This document shows positions 1 to 7,150 of a stretch of DNA of 8,697 nucleotides, piece by piece. Every line of letters begins with the position of its first letter. Position 1 is the first letter of the stretch. The DNA is from Fimenecus sp045594885 (GTDB taxonomy: Bacteria > Bacillota > Clostridia > Oscillospirales > Acutalibacteraceae): positions 1 to 8,697 of the forward strand of contig JAZNZJ010000044.1 in NCBI GenBank assembly GCA_045594885.1, given 5' to 3'. The position numbers were made by a program, and so were the translations under genes. The notes under the pieces were generated by a model. The model was not told the DNA's origin. It saw only the letters and a program-made list of their open reading frames with translations, and ran no database searches.

Positions 1-69
1 TTTGCGGACAGTTACCTGTTCCGCGGTAATACTCGGAGGTTTCGCGTTTGTACTTCGGTACGTGTCCAC
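1..69 (-). CDS. Possible start of a leftward gene (23 codons visible, rest outside window)
   Basis: The frame opens with GTG at 69-67 and stays open to the left edge of the window. A good Shine-Dalgarno site (AAAGGAG, 85-79) lies 9 bases upstream, and a near-consensus promoter lies upstream of that. The visible protein would begin MDTYRSTNAKPPSITAEQ. I do not recognise it, and no domain can be named from 23 residues. A second frame, starting with GTG at 79-77, is also open to the edge, but that GTG overlaps the Shine-Dalgarno site and is an unlikely start. The 69 bases are about 52% GC, clearly richer than the rest of the window, and contain inverted repeats. They could therefore be structured RNA rather than coding sequence. 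The gene would be divergent from the transporter gene. Confidence 0.35.
   Translation of the reverse strand, partial: MDTYRSTNAKPPSITAEQVTVRK
4..67 (-). ncRNA. Alternative reading: GC-rich structured RNA element (speculative)
   Basis: Read leftward, this segment can fold. An 8-base-pair hairpin with one bulged A (24-16 pairing with 11-4) is capped by a GUAA loop, which is a GNRA tetraloop. A GUAC/GUAC hairpin lies at 61-50. Other possible pairings, partly exclusive with the first, are GGACA/TGTCC (67-63 with 10-6) and CGCG/CGCG (46-43 with 25-22). A GC-rich foldable island just downstream of a promoter in an AT-rich genome is typical of structured RNA. I cannot match it to a known RNA class, and it overlaps a plausible coding start, so this is only an alternative to the CDS call. 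Confidence 0.18.
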
Positions 70-78
70 TAATTTTCA

Positions 79-85
79 CTCCTTT
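79..85 (-). promoter_or_regulatory. Shine-Dalgarno site of the leftward gene
   Basis: AAAGGAG read on the minus strand, with 9 bases before the GTG at 69. This spacing favours that start over the GTG at 79-77, which lies on the site itself. Confidence 0.45.
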
Positions 86-104
86 AATATTTCTTAACTT
101 TAAT

Positions 105-133
105 ATTATATTATTTCATTTATATTTTGTAAA
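105..133 (-). promoter_or_regulatory. Sigma-A-type promoter, leftward
   Basis: Minus-strand TTTACA (133-128) serves as the -35 box. It is followed by a 17-base spacer and a perfect TATAAT (110-105) as the -10 box. Transcription would begin near 98, giving an untranslated leader of about 30 bases before the GTG at 69. The surroundings are very AT-rich, so chance matches are common. The exact spacing and the Shine-Dalgarno site downstream make this one more credible. Confidence 0.5.
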
Positions 134-271
134 TAGAAAAAACGTTAAAAATTTTCTAAAAAATCGCAATTTGAAGTTGAGCATCTTGCACATATTGAAG
201 CTGTTATTTTTGTCTAAAATAACAATTTTTCTTTTTTTCTGTTCATTTTTCGTTAAAAATTGATTTTTTGA

Positions 272-300
272 TTGAAGATTAAATTTAAATGTGCTATTAT
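272..300 (+). promoter_or_regulatory. Promoter of the transporter gene
   Basis: TTGAAG (272-277) as the -35 box, a 17-base spacer and TATTAT (295-300) preceded by TGC form an extended -10 promoter. An overlapping perfect TATAAT at 298-303 is an alternative -10 box, but its spacing to TTGAAG would be 20. The predicted transcription start is near 307. Confidence 0.5.
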
Positions 301-324
301 AATTAGGATTGCAAAATACTATAT

Positions 325-330
325 AAGGAG
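325..330 (+). promoter_or_regulatory. Shine-Dalgarno site that fixes the transporter start
   Basis: AAGGAG lies 8 bases before ATG 339. An in-frame GTG at 330 overlaps the last base of this site and cannot be the start served by it. The protein therefore begins at 339, three residues later than the longest open frame. Confidence 0.8.
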
Positions 331-338
331 TGCATAAT

Positions 339-2774
339 ATGAGTTTATCTCAAACAGTAAAATCGAAAGTTTCTGATTTTCGATTGTATTGGAATATTCC
401 AATGCCAGGTCGTTATATGACCTTTAAAGAAATAGCTTCTTATGCCGGTGGCGGTATCGGTGCTTATTTCTTAATTTATATGGGTAATCAGCTTGCGTTG
501 AACACCAACAACATGGTTATTGGTGATGCAATTGGTATTGCTCCTACTCATATGTATATTCTTTACATAATCGCTACTATTGCCAGCATTCCGCTCACTG
601 CTATCAGAGCAAATATGATTGACAATACGCGAAATAAAGCTGGTAAATACAGACCCTACCTTATTTCAATGGGTATTCCCACTGCTCTTATTGCTTTGGC
701 ATATGTTTGGTTCCCCTATGAGAATCTTAATACATGGTTCCCACAGGTTGCATACCATGATGAATTCGGAAACCCTGTACTTATGGGTTATGTGGTAAAA
801 TGCATTATCGTTCTTTTAATGAACTTCCTTTTACAGTTCTTCTTCAGTTTTTTCAATGATTCGTACACAAACCTTATTCACGTTCTTTCACCTAATACAC
901 AGGAAAGAACTGACGTTCTCTCAATCAAGAGTGTTGTTTATTCATTGGCTCCATCCATTGCAAACATAGTTCTTCCTCTCATTGCTAAGACTTTTGTAAA
1001 CGACGATATGTATGATATAAAGGTTTACAGAATCGGATATCCTATTTTTGCTGTTGTAGGTTTTGCTCTTTCTTGTATTGTTTATGCAAACACTCAAGAA
1101 AAAATTGTTCAGGCGAAAACAAGGGTTGCCCAGATACGCTTTATGGATGCTTTCAAAGCTGTTGCAAAAAATAAGTACTTCTGGATTATTGCTCTCGCCG
1201 GCTGGCTTGGTTTCCTTGAAGGTGCATATAGCCAGATTATGTCATGGGTATATACTTATGGTCATGCTTGTGGTGGCGGAACAATGGCTCTTATCAACAC
1301 CATTGTTGGTAATGCTTCAATGTGGGGCATGATTATTGCACCTTTCTGTATCCGAGCATTCGGTAAGAAAAAGGTTCTTCTTGGCGTTAACTTTATGAAC
1401 ATTATCTGTATTCTCGCCATAGGACTCAACAAAACAAACATTTATTGGATTGCTTTATGTGTATATTTCAACTGGCTTTTCGGTGCTTTTGAACAGATTA
1501 CAACTCCTGCAATTCAGGCAGATATCAGAGATTATCATCAATATAAAACAGGTGAACGAGTTGACGGTATGTTCTCTACAGTTCAAACTATCGGTAATGT
1601 AGTAACTCTTGTAACTTCACTTGTTCTTCCCATCGTTTATGAATCATACGGTATCACAGAAACTAACGGATATGACAGTCCATATGAAATTCTTGATGTA
1701 ACAACAGGTGAACCCGGTCTTCTTGAAAAAGTTATAGGAACTCTTGTACTCATGGCTGCATTGGGTGCTTTCCTTAATATGGTTCCTTATTTCTTCTATG
1801 ACCTTAAAGAAGTTCAGCAGAAAAGTATTGTTCGTATTCTCAAAATCAGAGCTGTATTTGAAGACTACGGAAACGGCATTATTGATGACCAAAGACTTGT
1901 TGAAGCAGTTGAAATTATCAACGATGCAAAAGAGTATGTTGATGAACCTGAAAAGGTTGTTTCTAAAAAAGATTATAAATCTGTCAAAGATAAAGCTGAA
2001 CGCAAAGTTGCTAAGAAGTTGTATAAAGAAGCTCGCATATTCAACGAAGAAATTGCTATTGCTAAGATGGTTTGTGCAGAACTTGACAAGTTCTCATCAC
2101 CATTATTTGAAGCACAGGTTAAGGCATATGAGCCCGTTCTTCATGGTGGACTTACAGGTCTTTTCAATGCTAATTACGATGAAATTAGAGCAGAATTTGC
2201 GGCAGCAAAGGCTATGCCAAAGACTAATGCAAATGAAAAAGAGCTTCGTCAATTCCTAATTGAAGTTGCAAAGAAAAAGAAAGAATCATACAAAGCAATC
2301 AAGAATTATTTCCCAACTATTGAAAGTTTTGTTCAGCCTGATTTTGAGATTCTTGATGGATACTATAATAAAGAAGATGAATGCAATGCTACTCTTAAAG
2401 ACCTCTACCTTAAGCAGAAAGATGCTAAAAAGGTAAAGGATGCAGTTCTTCTTAAAGAAATTAAAGCAGAAATCAATAAGGTTGAACTTGAAAAGAAAAT
2501 TGCTCAAGCTGATGCTAAAGCTGAAATGAACAAGCATGCTCGTTTCAACCGTGCTGCAAAGCCTTTTGTAGATGCTAAGAAGCTTATGACTCAAAAAGAG
2601 AATTATACTCACCTTGATGATATTATGGCTCTTTATGATGATGCAAAAGTTCGTTACGAAGCAAAGATTGCAAGTGATAAAGAAGAAGCTTTGAGAAAGC
2701 AGAAAGAAAAAGATGAAATGACTGCAAAGCTTAAGGCTGAAAAGGCTGCTCAGAAAGCTGCTAAGAAAAAATAA
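339..2774 (+). CDS. GPH-family (MelB-like) sugar transporter with a long cytoplasmic C-terminal extension
   Basis: An integral membrane protein of 811 residues, nearly twice the usual GPH length (about 450-480). Residues 1-490 hold about twelve hydrophobic helices, roughly 33-50, 70-90, 105-126, 148-172, 198-220, 232-252, 280-303, 313-340, 344-364, 368-390, 410-435 and 463-488. Family motifs are visible: a D-x-TR-x(3)-GKYRPYL loop after helix 2 (around 95-108), and D-Y-x(4)-TGER-x-x-G (398-410) before helix 11. GPH members are cation-coupled sugar symporters of the major facilitator superfamily. Here the positions I align with MelB Asp19, Asp55, Asp59 and Lys377 are Tyr43, Ser83, Thr87 and Val421; Asp174 matches Asp124. 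Cation coupling or sugar binding may therefore differ. Residues 491-811 have no membrane segment, are rich in Lys, Glu and Ala, look helical to coiled-coil, and end in a poly-basic tail. The gene is monocistronic and convergent with the mannosidase operon. The substrate is unknown; mannosides are a guess from context. Confidence 0.85.
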   Translation: MSLSQTVKSKVSDFRLYWNIPMPGRYMTFKEIASYAGGGIGAYFLIYMGNQLALNTNNMVIGDAIGIAPTHMYILYIIATIASIPLTAIRANMIDNTRNKAGKYRPYLISMGIPTALIALAYVWFPYENLNTWFPQVAYHDEFGNPVLMGYVVKCIIVLLMNFLLQFFFSFFNDSYTNLIHVLSPNTQERTDVLSIKSVVYSLAPSIANIVLPLIAKTFVNDDMYDIKVYRIGYPIFAVVGFALSCIVYANTQEKIVQAKTRVAQIRFMDAFKAVAKNKYFWIIALAGWLGFLEGAYSQIMSWVYTYGHACGGGTMALINTIVGNASMWGMIIAPFCIRAFGKKKVLLGVNFMNIICILAIGLNKTNIYWIALCVYFNWLFGAFEQITTPAIQADIRDYHQYKTGERVDGMFSTVQTIGNVVTLVTSLVLPIVYESYGITETNGYDSPYEILDVTTGEPGLLEKVIGTLVLMAALGAFLNMVPYFFYDLKEVQQKSIVRILKIRAVFEDYGNGIIDDQRLVEAVEIINDAKEYVDEPEKVVSKKDYKSVKDKAERKVAKKLYKEARIFNEEIAIAKMVCAELDKFSSPLFEAQVKAYEPVLHGGLTGLFNANYDEIRAEFAAAKAMPKTNANEKELRQFLIEVAKKKKESYKAIKNYFPTIESFVQPDFEILDGYYNKEDECNATLKDLYLKQKDAKKVKDAVLLKEIKAEINKVELEKKIAQADAKAEMNKHARFNRAAKPFVDAKKLMTQKENYTHLDDIMALYDDAKVRYEAKIASDKEEALRKQKEKDEMTAKLKAEKAAQKAAKKK

Positions 2775-2794
2775 TAATTGATTCAACCAATGTT

Positions 2795-2828
2795 AAAAGC
2801 CGATTCGGGCATTCCGAATCGGCTTTTT
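2795..2828. terminator. Bidirectional intrinsic terminator between convergent genes
   Basis: A perfect 14-base-pair inverted repeat (2795-2808 with 2814-2827), centred on GCCGATTCGG, has a 5-base loop. On the plus strand it is followed by TTTTT and a T-rich stretch, and it ends the transporter transcript 20 bases after its stop. On the minus strand the same stem ends in TTTT and lies 15 bases beyond the mannosidase stop, so it can also end the leftward operon, probably less efficiently because the T tract is short. Confidence 0.92.
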
Positions 2829-2842
2829 ACTTTATTTGTATT

Positions 2843-5800
2843 TCATTTTACAATCTTAATTGTATTGATTTCAAATGGTCTGAATTCAACGGATACTGTG
2901 TTATTAGTCACATTCAATTCTTCCACATTGTTTTCAAGCATATCACAAAGGTATGCTTTTTTTACATCAAATCCAAAATTAACCTTTGCAATTGTGCGCT
3001 TATTGTAATATTCGCAACCACGAAGAATGATAGTGTCTTCTGTTTCTGCTTTCTTTGCAGTTTCAAAGATTACATTATCGCAGTCAACTGTAAAGAATGA
3101 ATACTCATTTGCAAGATTGCCCTTATTCTCCCCTACCTTTTTACAAAGCATTGGAATATTAAGGTCATAGGCCTTCTTTATTGTGCCCGCTTCTCTGTAA
3201 TCCCCTGCGTGTGGGAATAATGAATATGTAAAAATGTGCTCACACTTATCAGCATCTGGGTCGGGGAATGTGCCACATTTAAGCATTGTAAGACTCATTA
3301 CACCCTCGTGAATTGCATGACCGTATTTACAATCATTTAGTAAACTTACGCCATATCCATATTCAGACAAGTCACAGTATTTATGAGCACAAACCTCAAA
3401 GCGAGCCGCATCCCAGCTTGTGTTTTTATGAGTAGGTCTTTCAACTGAACCGAACTGAATGTCGTAAGTTGCTTTATTCGTATTAACATCAACAGGGAAT
3501 GCTGTTTTGAGAATAAGATGTGATTCTCGCCAATCAATATGATTTTCAAAATCAATCTTATCAATATTATTGTAGAGATAGATGCTTTGAACGATTGTGC
3601 TATTCTTAAATTTCTTTGTAATTTTAAGTCCTGCACGCTCACCCTCGTTGATAATTTCAATATTCTCAACTTGGTCTGCTTCCCAATGCTTTTCAGTATA
3701 ATAACTGCTCATTTCCCAGTTGTCGTATTCTCTTGGGTAGTCCTCATAAGCAGTAATTACATTACCACGCTGACCTTTTTTTAGAACCTCACGATTATTT
3801 CTCTTATCAAAAATACTTGTAAATGTTCCTTTATCGTCAAGAGTAAGACGGAAGAAGTCATTTTCAATTGAGTTTTCTGTAACTGTTATTTTGCTTATCT
3901 GTGCAGTTGGGTTAATTACTTTATAGCCCTTTGCGGGAATATTTTCTGCATAAACCCATTTACCGTCAATCTCTACTGCACCGCTATTCACAAATGAATG
4001 TGGGTTAAATACAACATAACCGTCAGTTGCCTCAACATTGTTTGCAATATCGGTTGTAGCTTCATTAATAATCTCTTTGCCCACAGCACCAATTTCTTCA
4101 TACTGCTGATGTGAAACCTCATAAACCTCTTTAATTGAAGAACCGGGAATAATATCGTGGAACTGGTTGAGAAGAATAGTTTCCCAAGCATTCATCATAT
4201 CTTCTTTGCGATATTTGTATCCGTTAAGATGCTCGTCAATAAGTGAAAGAGTTTCTGCTCTCTGGAACATAAATTCGCTCTTACGATTATACCTCTTGTT
4301 CTTTGCTTGTGATGTATATGTACCACGGTGGAATTCAAGATAAAGCTCACCATTCCAATGTGGGATTTTAGGATTATTCTCTGTCTTTGACTTAATGTCA
4401 TCAAAGAATTCACCTGAATATGCCATAATTGGTGTGCTTGTGCCGGGAACACCGTGCTTTAATCGGTCAAAATACTCTAAATCCTTGGCATATGGTCCGC
4501 CACCACCGTCACCGAAACCGAATGTTATAAGCACATTGTCATATAAGTCTTTCTGCTGATAACGGTCATATGCGCCACGAAGTTGATTTGCATTAAGCTT
4601 TGCGTTATATGTAACATTCGTAGCAGGCTCAACACCTCTGTGCTTATCCTGTGCAGTCATAAAGTGAGTAAAAACAGGTGTGTTGTCAATGCCGTGCCAA
4701 ATAAATGTATCATAAGGCATTTTGTTCATTTCGTTCCAACCAATTTTAGATGTTACGAATTTATCAACACCGCATTTTTTCAAAATCTGTGGCAAAGCCG
4801 CTGAATAACCGAAAACGTCGGGCAACCAAAGAATTTTACTGTCAACACCGAACTCGTCTTTCATAAAACGTTTACCGTAAATGAACTGACGTACTAAACT
4901 TTCACCACTACAGAGGTTACAATCTGCCTCAACCCACATTCCGCCTTCAACTTCCCAACGGCCCTGCCTTACCATTTCTTTTACCTCTTCGTAAAGCTCG
5001 GGGGCATCCATTTTGAGATATTTATAAAGCTGTGGTTGGCTTGACATAAACTTGTATTCGGGGTACTTCTTCATAAGTGCAAGTACCGTGGAGAAAGAAC
5101 GGAGTATCTTTTCACGTGTCTGCGCAAGAGTCCATTCCCAAGCAACGTCAATATGAGTATGACCAATGCAGAATGCAAAAACCTCACCCTCATGACAATA
5201 TTTGCCGTAAAATTCAGTCTTGAGATAGTCGATAGCCTTATCGAGCGATGAGTAATACTCGTCAGAATAAGGTGAACGCATATCAATGAAATTAAGTGCA
5301 TTGTTAAGATGCTTTTTAATCTCAAAATAATTCTTTGAATTTTGGTCCTCGTATTCAAGAATTTCAAAAGGAACTTTTATGTCGTAATAAAGTTGCTTTG
5401 TTTTAGCATCAATTAGCTGGAGATTTGTCACAAAGTCAACATATTCATCATGGATACTGCCTGAATAAGCATAGAGATAAACCTTATGATTACCCTTTGT
5501 TAAAAATACTTCACGGTGATTTTTATCAATACCCTGCTGAAGCTTACCGTCAACATATGCTATAAATTGAGGGTTGATGTCGCACCAACCAAGGCGAGCA
5601 TCGGACGCAACTGCAAGTTGAATTTCGCCCTCCCAATGTGATGGGACTTTAATTTCGTTATAGAACCAAGCATGTTTATCCTTTTTACCACCCCAACGAT
5701 TTAAATATGGTGTGAAAAGAGTAAAACTTTCATCAATTTCGGGCAGAGTGTTATCCTTTTTGTAATCACACTCTTTATAAAGAAAATCCGTAATTGGTAT

Positions 5801-5875
5801 ATTCTCTTTAATTACAAGTTTCTCAAATTCTTCGAGAAATACATTAATTCTGTCTTCAATAAAATCTTTGTACAT
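2843..5875 (-). CDS. GH38 alpha-mannosidase, MAN2C1/Ams1-like, cytoplasmic
   Basis: A 1010-residue glycoside hydrolase family 38 enzyme that removes alpha-linked mannose with retention, using a bound metal (Zn or Co in the family). Domains in order: an N-terminal beta-rich domain (about 40-180) typical of the cytosolic/vacuolar MAN2C1/Ams1 group; the catalytic barrel (about 230-510); the middle helical domain (about 515-610); and C-terminal beta-sandwich domains (about 640-1010). Metal ligands and nucleophile are present: His241 and Asp243 in GHTHID, Asp353 in WLPDVFGYS (nucleophile), and His573 in QFHDIIPGSS. Group motifs GFGDGGGGP (453-461) and EFHRGTYTSQ (514-523) are intact, so the enzyme should be active. 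No signal peptide is seen, so it acts in the cytoplasm on imported or intracellular mannosides. ATG 5875 has an AAAGG Shine-Dalgarno site 9 bases upstream. It is the last gene of the operon, 21 bases after folC. Linkage preference cannot be read from the sequence. Confidence 0.95.
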   Translation of the reverse strand: MYKDFIEDRINVFLEEFEKLVIKENIPITDFLYKECDYKKDNTLPEIDESFTLFTPYLNRWGGKKDKHAWFYNEIKVPSHWEGEIQLAVASDARLGWCDINPQFIAYVDGKLQQGIDKNHREVFLTKGNHKVYLYAYSGSIHDEYVDFVTNLQLIDAKTKQLYYDIKVPFEILEYEDQNSKNYFEIKKHLNNALNFIDMRSPYSDEYYSSLDKAIDYLKTEFYGKYCHEGEVFAFCIGHTHIDVAWEWTLAQTREKILRSFSTVLALMKKYPEYKFMSSQPQLYKYLKMDAPELYEEVKEMVRQGRWEVEGGMWVEADCNLCSGESLVRQFIYGKRFMKDEFGVDSKILWLPDVFGYSAALPQILKKCGVDKFVTSKIGWNEMNKMPYDTFIWHGIDNTPVFTHFMTAQDKHRGVEPATNVTYNAKLNANQLRGAYDRYQQKDLYDNVLITFGFGDGGGGPYAKDLEYFDRLKHGVPGTSTPIMAYSGEFFDDIKSKTENNPKIPHWNGELYLEFHRGTYTSQAKNKRYNRKSEFMFQRAETLSLIDEHLNGYKYRKEDMMNAWETILLNQFHDIIPGSSIKEVYEVSHQQYEEIGAVGKEIINEATTDIANNVEATDGYVVFNPHSFVNSGAVEIDGKWVYAENIPAKGYKVINPTAQISKITVTENSIENDFFRLTLDDKGTFTSIFDKRNNREVLKKGQRGNVITAYEDYPREYDNWEMSSYYTEKHWEADQVENIEIINEGERAGLKITKKFKNSTIVQSIYLYNNIDKIDFENHIDWRESHLILKTAFPVDVNTNKATYDIQFGSVERPTHKNTSWDAARFEVCAHKYCDLSEYGYGVSLLNDCKYGHAIHEGVMSLTMLKCGTFPDPDADKCEHIFTYSLFPHAGDYREAGTIKKAYDLNIPMLCKKVGENKGNLANEYSFFTVDCDNVIFETAKKAETEDTIILRGCEYYNKRTIAKVNFGFDVKKAYLCDMLENNVEELNVTNNTVSVEFRPFEINTIKIVK

Positions 5876-5896
5876 AGGTTGCCGCCTTTCCGTGTT

Positions 5897-7144
5897 TTAA
5901 TCTGCGAAAATGTCACTCATCATATAGAATGAGCCACAGATTAAAACGGTTTCATCTTCTTTGCTGTTCGAAAGAATATATTTATAACCCTCTTTTGGAT
6001 TATTTATAAAAACTACATCATCACAGTATTTTTCTGTGATTTCTTTTAAATCCTCACCATTTAATGCTCTTGGATTTGAAGGTGTAACAGTTACAACGGA
6101 TTTGCAAAGCGGTGCGATTTTTTGCACATAACCCTCAACATCTTTATCCGCCATTAAGCCAATTAACATTTTGATATTTGTAACATTATATTTTACGAGA
6201 AAATTATAAAGAGCTTCAGCACAACCCTCATTATGACCGCCGTCACGAATAATCATGGGCTTGTCCCCTATTATTTCCATTCGTGCAATCATTTTTGTTT
6301 TTTCAATACCACTTGCAATTGAATTTTCAGAAATTCCCAAAACCTTTGCACACTCAATTGCATTGATTGTGTTTTCAATCTGATGAGCACCCGTAAGTTT
6401 TGTATTGTAAGTCTTGTTACTATAAACAAATTCCGTGCCATAGATTGTATCTCTTAAAATTCTTACTGCTTGGGGATTTGTAAAAATGAGCCTTGCACCC
6501 TTATTTTCACATTGTTTACGGATAACATTAAATGCCTCAGGCTTTTGATTGAGCGAAGTTATGACTCTTGTGCCGTTTTTGATTATTCCGCATTTTTCAA
6601 AGGCAATTTTTTCAATTGTATCGCCCAAAATTGCCACGTGGTCAAGGGAAATTGAAGTAATTACAACAGCCTCTGGACTTTTAACCACATTTGTTGCGTC
6701 AAACCTACCACCAAGTCCCACTTCAAGCACCACATATTCACAACCCGATTTCACAAAGCAAAGAAATGCTGAAACTGTGATTGCTTCAAATTCGGTTATT
6801 ATAATATCCTTTTTATTGAGTTCTTCTATTTTTTCACGCACTTTTGTAACACATTCGGCAAACAGATTTTTATCAATATTTTCACCGTTTATCTGTATTC
6901 TTTCGCAGAAATCAATGACGTAAGGTGAAGTGAAAAGCCCTGTTTTATAGCCCTCACAAATAAGCATATTAGAAATCATTGTAGAGGTCGAGCCTTTACC
7001 ATTTGTGCCTGCAATGTGCACGATTTTAAGCTTATCCTGTGGATTGTCAAGCAAATCTAAAAGTATTGAAATTCGCTCTAACCCAGGTTTTATGCCGAAT
7101 GCTAAAAGTGAATGAATGTATTCTACTGATTCATTAAAATTCAT
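5897..7144 (-). CDS. folC: Bifunctional folylpolyglutamate synthase/dihydrofolate synthase
   Basis: A 415-residue cytoplasmic Mur-ligase-family enzyme, of usual length. It uses ATP to add glutamate to dihydropteroate (making dihydrofolate) and to reduced folates (making polyglutamates that are retained in the cell and preferred by folate enzymes). Visible motifs are the P-loop GTNGKGS (46-52), LEVGLGGRFDATN (140-152), SLDH (166-169), the EKCGIIK lysine region (183-189), ARME (287-290), DGGHNEG (301-307, where DGAHNP is usual) and the C-terminal GSFYMMSD (404-411). The N-terminus, MNFNESVEYIHSL, aligns directly with known FolC starts, which supports ATG 7144. Only 6 bases separate it from nadC and no strong Shine-Dalgarno site precedes it, so translation is probably coupled to nadC. 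Both activities are assumed from the family. No other folate gene is in the window. Confidence 0.95.
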   Translation of the reverse strand: MNFNESVEYIHSLLAFGIKPGLERISILLDLLDNPQDKLKIVHIAGTNGKGSTSTMISNMLICEGYKTGLFTSPYVIDFCERIQINGENIDKNLFAECVTKVREKIEELNKKDIIITEFEAITVSAFLCFVKSGCEYVVLEVGLGGRFDATNVVKSPEAVVITSISLDHVAILGDTIEKIAFEKCGIIKNGTRVITSLNQKPEAFNVIRKQCENKGARLIFTNPQAVRILRDTIYGTEFVYSNKTYNTKLTGAHQIENTINAIECAKVLGISENSIASGIEKTKMIARMEIIGDKPMIIRDGGHNEGCAEALYNFLVKYNVTNIKMLIGLMADKDVEGYVQKIAPLCKSVVTVTPSNPRALNGEDLKEITEKYCDDVVFINNPKEGYKYILSNSKEDETVLICGSFYMMSDIFAD

Positions 7145-7150
7145 AGGTCA

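Larger units (their letters stand above)
70..338. other. AT-rich divergent intergenic region
   Basis: This 269-base region separates the putative leftward unit from the transporter gene. It holds a likely promoter for each direction. An 11-base direct repeat, CGTTAAAAATT, occurs at 143-153 and 251-261. A short palindrome (AAAAAT-TG-ATTTTT) lies at 255-268. TTGAAG occurs three times, at 171-176, 195-200 and 272-277. No open frame of normal composition is present. I found no good match to the CcpA cre consensus by eye and no recognisable riboswitch ahead of the transporter gene, whose leader is only about 32 bases. Confidence 0.6.

Noticed and set aside
21..32. Exact match to the conserved 16S rRNA string CCGCGGTAATAC
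   Set aside because: The flanking sequence does not follow 16S rRNA on either side, so a 12-base match is most likely chance.
1..72. Plus-strand frame entering from the left edge and ending at TAA 70-72
   Set aside because: Only 23 codons are visible, with no recognisable motif and no terminator after the stop. The promoter and Shine-Dalgarno signals here point the other way.
48..263. Plus-strand open frame of 71 codons in the intergenic region
   Set aside because: Its product is mostly Phe, Leu, Ile, Asn and Lys, as expected from AT-rich noncoding DNA. It has no Shine-Dalgarno site and runs across both predicted promoters.
330..338. GTG at 330 as the transporter start
   Set aside because: It overlaps the Shine-Dalgarno site AAGGAG at 325-330; ATG 339 has correct spacing.
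1744..2259. Plus-strand frame of 171 codons overlapping the transporter
   Set aside because: It is an out-of-frame shadow of the helical tail region, with no Shine-Dalgarno site and no family motif. The transporter frame itself is uninterrupted, so it is not a frameshift remnant.
2286..2786. Minus-strand frame of 166 codons opposite the transporter tail
   Set aside because: It is the antisense of Lys/Glu-rich codons, giving a Phe/Leu/Ser-rich product. It would cross the terminator-side intergenic gap and has no initiation signal.
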